Shown: piece by piece, positions 5,566 to 9,042 of the stretch | Position numbering within the stretch: position 1 is the stretch's first letter | Layout: each line of letters opens with the position of its first letter | The notes under the pieces: model-generated | The model's database searches: none | Told to the model about the DNA's origin: nothing | Seen by the model: the letters and a program-made list of their open reading frames with translations, nothing else | Origin: CBDUBS01 sp965365445 | Lineage (GTDB): Bacteria > Bacteroidota > Rhodothermia > Rhodothermales > DASSAV01 | NCBI GenBank assembly: GCA_965365445.1 | Contig: CBDUBS010000149.1 | Location: 1 to 9,042, forward strand | DNA: 9,042 nucleotides | Direction of reading: 5' to 3' | Made by a program: the position numbers and the translations under genes

Positions 5566-6258
5566 ATGGAGAATACCTTATCCCGACGGGAGCGGGAACG
5601 CCTGGTCAGGCGTCAGGAAATGCTTCGGGCGGCGAAAGCCGTATTCGCCGAGAAAGGTTATGCCAGCGCCACGCTCGATGAGATCGCTCACCGGGCGGAA
5701 TTCGGTAAAGGAACCCTGTACAACTACTTCGAGGGCGGAAAAGAAGACATCCTCTTTGCCATTTTCGATGAGCTGTACGACGACCTTGCCCGCCTGACTG
5801 CCGAGGCTTTTTCCCCGGAAACAACGGCCGGCGTGCCCATTCGCGAGGCGTTTCGGCGGTATCTGGAGAGCTCGTTTCGTTTTTTCCTGGAGCGCCAGGA
5901 GCAGTTCATGTTGCTCGTCAAGATTGCGCACCAGATGACGTTCAGCAACGACCCGGCGAAATCCGATTACTTCAAAAACCTTACGAGCAAGATCGTTACT
6001 TCGCTGACCCCCGTGCTCGAAGCGGCCATTGAACGGGGCGATCTGCGGCCTATCCCTCCGGTTGCCATGGCGCATACCATTTTCGGCAACATCAACGGGA
6101 TGCAGATGCACATGCTGCTCGATTGCAGCGAGACCACACAGGAGAGTTGCCCGAATTCGTTTTCGACGCCGGGAGAGGCCGCCGATTTTCTGACCACCGT
6201 ACTGTTCGACGGGCTCGTGCCCCGGTCGGATGCGGACGCCCACACGCATACCAATTGA
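5566..6258 (+). CDS. TetR/AcrR family transcriptional repressor of the efflux operon
   Basis: A 230-residue DNA-binding regulator, slightly longer than the usual 190-220. The N-terminal helix-turn-helix covers about residues 17-60. FAEKGYASATLDEIAHRAEFGKGTLYNYF (27-55) is a textbook TetR recognition module, ending in the conserved GTLYNYF. The rest (about 65-225) is the variable helical ligand-binding and dimer domain, from which no ligand can be read. I start at the ATG (MENTLSRRER). The frame opens earlier at a TTG (5533), but that would put coding sequence inside the operator array, and neither start has a good Shine-Dalgarno. The tolC-like gene follows after 11 nt, so tetR is likely the first gene of the efflux operon and controls itself and the pump, perhaps released by a toxic pump substrate. 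Confidence 0.93.
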   Translation: MENTLSRRERERLVRRQEMLRAAKAVFAEKGYASATLDEIAHRAEFGKGTLYNYFEGGKEDILFAIFDELYDDLARLTAEAFSPETTAGVPIREAFRRYLESSFRFFLERQEQFMLLVKIAHQMTFSNDPAKSDYFKNLTSKIVTSLTPVLEAAIERGDLRPIPPVAMAHTIFGNINGMQMHMLLDCSETTQESCPNSFSTPGEAADFLTTVLFDGLVPRSDADAHTHTN

Positions 6259-6269
6259 TTGCTCTGGAA

Positions 6270-7895
6270 ATGAATACCTCACTGAATGTGACCCGGCTAC
6301 TGCTTGGCATAGCCCTCTGGATGGGTTTCGCCGCTTCGCCGGGAGCAGCCGACGGACAAATCGTTCGTGAACCGGGAAGTCTGCCGGGAGCGGACCCGGT
6401 TGTCATCACGGTTGACGAAGCGATACAGATCGCCCTCGTAGGCAACTACAGCCTTCGGAACACCCGGCTGGAGGTAGACGACGCGGCGGCGCAGGTACGG
6501 CAGGCGTGGGGCCAGGTGATGCCGCAGGTCAATCTGAACTCCAGTTATACACGTAACCTGAAAAGCGCCAACCCGTTTGCCGGTAGCCAGGCCGGAGGGT
6601 TCTTCTCCTCCTTCGGGTTTATCGATTGGCTGGCGTACAACGAACGGGCCCGCACCGACACCGACCCCTCCTCGGTTCCGATATCCTTCGGCGAGTTCGC
6701 GGATCGGCAACAGGCCGGCATGGAGCAGGCCGGAATTCGTATGGATACCGGAGACAACCCGTTTTCCGTCCCCAATCAGTTTACCAACGGGATCAGCATC
6801 GAGCAGACCCTGTTCAGCGGCAGCGCCTTTGCGGCCATTGCGGGAGCGGAGCGGCTGAAGCTCGTCAATCAGCGGAACCTCGATCGGCAGGAGCAATTGC
6901 TCATTAGCCAGGTAAAACAGGCCTTTTTCCAGGCGTTGCTTGCCGCCGAGCAGGCCGATGTTTCAGTGCAGAGCGTCAGCCGCACCCGGTCCACCCTCGA
7001 AGAAGCCACCCGGCGGGTAGCACAGGGCGTGGCTCCGAAGTTCCAGCGGCTGAGCGCCGAAGTGGAGCTGGCCAATCTCGAGACGCAACTCGTTCAGGTG
7101 CAGAACCAGGCGAGCCTGGCCCTGGACAACCTGAAACTGGTGCTGGGCATTCCGATGGAGCATGCGATCCGGCTCCGGGGCGACCTGACCGAAGCCGAAC
7201 GAGGCCAGTACCTGACCGTTGCCGCCGACGAAGCGCTCGCCATGGCATTTCGCCAGCGGCCCGATCTGGAGCAGGCTCGCCTGGCCGTGGAGCTGCGCCG
7301 GATCGACCGAAACATCACCCGCTCGCAGTACTACCCGACCGTGAGCACCTTCGCCAATCTGAACTATATCGGCAACGTGCCGGACAATCGCTCCAACATC
7401 CTTTCCGACCCGTCGGACCCGTTCCGGTTCTCGCAGGAGCAATACGGCTTTTTCAGCTCCAATTACTGGAATCCGTCGGTAAATGTCGGATTCAGGCTGT
7501 CCTGGAACCTGTTCAACGGCTTCCAGACCGCAGCGGCGGTACAGCAAAAGCAGATCGCGATCGAGCAGGCGGAGAATGACGCCGCTTTTCTGGAGCAGAA
7601 TGTACGCCTGGAAGTGGAGCAGGCCCTGCGTAACCTTCGGGCGGCCCACCAGCGCATCGTCAGCCAGGAAGCCAATGTAGAACGCGCCGAACTCAATTAC
7701 GAGTACGCACAGGCCCGGCTCGTCGAAGGGGTGGCGAGTTCCCTGGAAGAACGCAATGCATCCGAGCAACTGGACCTGAGCCGGCTCAACTACCTTCAGG
7801 CGGTTCACGACTACCTGGTTGCTCGAAGCGCGTTTGAAACCGCTGTGGGTATGCCGCTGGGGCAAATCCGCGAAACCACACTGACCAGCAATTGA
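6270..7895 (+). CDS. TolC-family outer-membrane efflux channel
   Basis: A 541-residue outer-membrane protein forming the exit duct of a tripartite pump. Residues 1 to about 28 are a signal peptide (hydrophobic LLLGIALWMGFAA, then a likely cut near GAADG). Two repeated halves follow the TolC plan. Long helices with heptad-like Gln/Glu/Ala patterns (47-85, 190-290, 315-350, 425-525) alternate with beta-strand pairs that build the barrel (about 86-188 and 355-418). Both barrel regions carry long loops rich in Gly, Ser, Asp and Asn, which explains a length above the usual 420-490. VTVDEAIQIAL (47-56) and QYYPTVS (353-359) are typical family wording. I chose the ATG at 6270 because it gives the signal peptide; the longer open frame back to 6123 overlaps tetR. 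It is followed after 40 nt by the adaptor gene. Confidence 0.92.
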   Translation: MNTSLNVTRLLLGIALWMGFAASPGAADGQIVREPGSLPGADPVVITVDEAIQIALVGNYSLRNTRLEVDDAAAQVRQAWGQVMPQVNLNSSYTRNLKSANPFAGSQAGGFFSSFGFIDWLAYNERARTDTDPSSVPISFGEFADRQQAGMEQAGIRMDTGDNPFSVPNQFTNGISIEQTLFSGSAFAAIAGAERLKLVNQRNLDRQEQLLISQVKQAFFQALLAAEQADVSVQSVSRTRSTLEEATRRVAQGVAPKFQRLSAEVELANLETQLVQVQNQASLALDNLKLVLGIPMEHAIRLRGDLTEAERGQYLTVAADEALAMAFRQRPDLEQARLAVELRRIDRNITRSQYYPTVSTFANLNYIGNVPDNRSNILSDPSDPFRFSQEQYGFFSSNYWNPSVNVGFRLSWNLFNGFQTAAAVQQKQIAIEQAENDAAFLEQNVRLEVEQALRNLRAAHQRIVSQEANVERAELNYEYAQARLVEGVASSLEERNASEQLDLSRLNYLQAVHDYLVARSAFETAVGMPLGQIRETTLTSN

Positions 7896-7935
7896 CCGTT
7901 TGCACCTGACCCTCCTATCACCCGAAAGCAATCCT

Positions 7936-8943
7936 ATGACACGCTCGCGTTTATATATGCTGTTTCTGTTTATCCTGCTCGGAACGGTCGGCATGGCCGG
8001 ATGCGCCGGAGCGAACGGAAGCGATACGGAAGAAGCCGATAGCAGCGCACCCGCCAGACGCGTGGTGCGCGTGGAAACCATCGAGGTACAGCCGACGAGT
8101 TTTGAAGACGTCGTCGAGGTCACCGGGACGGTAGAAGCCGACAACGACGCAACCCTATCGGCCCAGACGGCCGGCACCGTGACGTCGCTCGTGGAGCGGG
8201 GACGAGTCGTGCGCGCCGGGCAAACCGTGGCCCAGCTCGACGCCGGGATCAGCCGCGCCGCCGTACAGCAAGCCGAGGCATCCGTGCAAGCAGCCCAGGC
8301 CCAGCTCGATCTGGCACAGGATAATTTCGACCGCCAGCAACCCCTTTACCGGGACTCGATCATCAGCGCCATCGAGTTCGAAAACGCCCGCGCCCAGCTC
8401 AACCAGGCCAGAGCCGGACTGGGGCAATCGCAGGCCGTACTGGCGCAGGCTCGTGAGCAATTCGGAAATACCCGGGTGGTAGCGCCGTTTACCGGAAGCA
8501 TCGAGGAGCTTTACGTGGAACGCGGAGAGCAGGTTATGCCCGGCGCGCAAATCGCTCGTATCGTTTCCACCGATCGGGTCAAGATCACGGCCGGGGTGCC
8601 GGAAAGGTATGCAGGTGACATTCGGCTCGGTACACCGGTACGGGTAAGCTTCCAGGCGTACGGGGGCGAGCCACGCACCGGGCGAATAACGTTCATCGGC
8701 AGCACCGTAAATCCATCCAACCGGACGTTCCCCGTGGAAGTGGAGCTGAGCAACCCCGAGCGGAGGTTCAAACCGCAAATGGTGGCCGGTCTGTTTATCC
8801 CCCGCCAACAGCTTTCCGAGGTACTCGTAGTGCCGCTGAATGCGCTCGTGCGCGATGAAAACGGTTCATCCGTCTTCGTGGTCGACCAGAGCCGTGAAGA
8901 ACCGACTGCGACGCGAAGGACCGTGGTTGTCGGGCCGACCTAG
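7936..8943 (+). CDS. RND efflux periplasmic adaptor (HlyD/AcrA family), cut short by TAG
   Basis: The frame gives 335 residues before TAG. It links an inner-membrane RND pump to the TolC channel. Residues 1-22 are a lipoprotein signal (hydrophobic LFILLGTVG, lipobox MAGC, Cys23), so the protein is probably lipid-anchored. The usual adaptor order follows: first lipoyl half (about 70-102, with GTV and RAGQTVAQLD), an alpha-hairpin coiled coil (107-176), second lipoyl half (180-209, VVAPFTGSIEELYVERGEQV), beta-barrel (214-290), and part of the membrane-proximal domain (290-335). That last domain is incomplete at the TAG (8941-8943), while homologous-looking sequence continues after it. I start at ATG 7936 for the lipoprotein signal; a TTG at 7900 adds 12 unlikely residues. 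As written, the product would lack the part that contacts the pump, so function is doubtful unless the stop is read through or is an error. Confidence 0.85.
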   Translation: MTRSRLYMLFLFILLGTVGMAGCAGANGSDTEEADSSAPARRVVRVETIEVQPTSFEDVVEVTGTVEADNDATLSAQTAGTVTSLVERGRVVRAGQTVAQLDAGISRAAVQQAEASVQAAQAQLDLAQDNFDRQQPLYRDSIISAIEFENARAQLNQARAGLGQSQAVLAQAREQFGNTRVVAPFTGSIEELYVERGEQVMPGAQIARIVSTDRVKITAGVPERYAGDIRLGTPVRVSFQAYGGEPRTGRITFIGSTVNPSNRTFPVEVELSNPERRFKPQMVAGLFIPRQQLSEVLVVPLNALVRDENGSSVFVVDQSREEPTATRRTVVVGPT

Positions 8944-9042
8944 GGCGGGCAGGCCGTACTTCTCTCGGGTATCGAAGCCGGTGAGGAAGTCGTGGTGATC
9001 GGGCAATCCAACCTGACCGAAGGCGACTACGTGGAGATTGCG
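8944..9042 (+). pseudogene. In-frame continuation of the adaptor gene beyond the TAG
   Basis: Directly after the TAG the same frame stays open for 33 codons to the window edge: GGQAVLLSGIEAGEEVVVIG, then QSNLTEGDYVEIA. This is the normal C-terminal wording of RND adaptors (a GLxxGDxVVxxGxxxLxxGxxV-like strand), so it is the missing end of the membrane-proximal domain and not a new gene. No start codon or ribosome site precedes it. One base change from a Tyr codon (TAC or TAT) to TAG explains it fully. Confidence 0.75.

Noticed and set aside
6963..8177. Minus strand open frame (404 codons) opposite the TolC and adaptor genes
   Set aside because: It spans two real genes and their gap on the other strand and shows no recognisable domain.
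8941..8943. Frameshift as the cause of the adaptor's early end
   Set aside because: The adaptor-like sequence continues in the same frame immediately after the TAG, so a substitution explains it and no insertion or deletion is needed.
1..9042. CRISPR array, tRNA/rRNA genes, transposase or phage genes
   Set aside because: No repeat-spacer pattern, tRNA-like fold, rRNA-like stretch, or transposase, integrase or phage protein was seen on either strand.

Overview
The window is GC-rich bacterial chromosome, densely packed with genes. It has no RNA genes, insertion sequences, phage genes or CRISPR array that I can see. The diderm envelope is clear: there is a TolC-type outer-membrane channel and a lipoprotein-type RND adaptor. 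Most starts have weak or no Shine-Dalgarno sequence, and seven of the eight intact stop codons are TGA. Gene content and style resemble high-GC Rhodothermota/Bacteroidota-group bacteria, but this is an inference from style; nothing here fixes the taxonomy.

Left part (1-3852): after the 3' tail of an unidentified + strand gene (2-94) and a long hairpin at 67-113, a four-gene operon runs on the minus strand. In transcription order it encodes an Nramp-fold membrane transporter (TTG start with a strong AAGGAG), a zinc-dependent medium-chain polyol/alcohol dehydrogenase (ATGA overlap), a gluconate-5-dehydrogenase-like short-chain dehydrogenase (22 nt gap) and a small HHE hemerythrin-like di-iron protein. 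The transporter lacks the metal-binding motifs of true Nramp proteins, and the short-chain dehydrogenase has Arg in place of the catalytic Lys. Together they look like an uncharacterised import-and-oxidise module for a sugar, polyol or sugar acid, with no firm substrate.

Middle (3853-5532): a 305 bp divergent promoter region separates that operon from a + strand mannose-1-phosphate guanylyltransferase, which makes GDP-mannose for glycans. It is followed by a probable intrinsic terminator.

Right part (5488-9042): a TetR/AcrR repressor, a TolC-family channel and an RND periplasmic adaptor lie head to tail and presumably continue into an RND pump gene beyond the window. Three tandem GAC-N5-GGTC sites, spaced 19 and 20 bp, sit just before tetR and are probably its operators, which would make the efflux operon autoregulated. 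The adaptor frame is broken by a TAG at 8941-8943, yet adaptor-like sequence continues in the same frame to the window end. That points to a single-base nonsense change, a sequencing error or amber readthrough.

The strongest candidates for something new are the motif-less Nramp-like transporter with its dehydrogenase partners, the triple operator array, and the interrupted adaptor.
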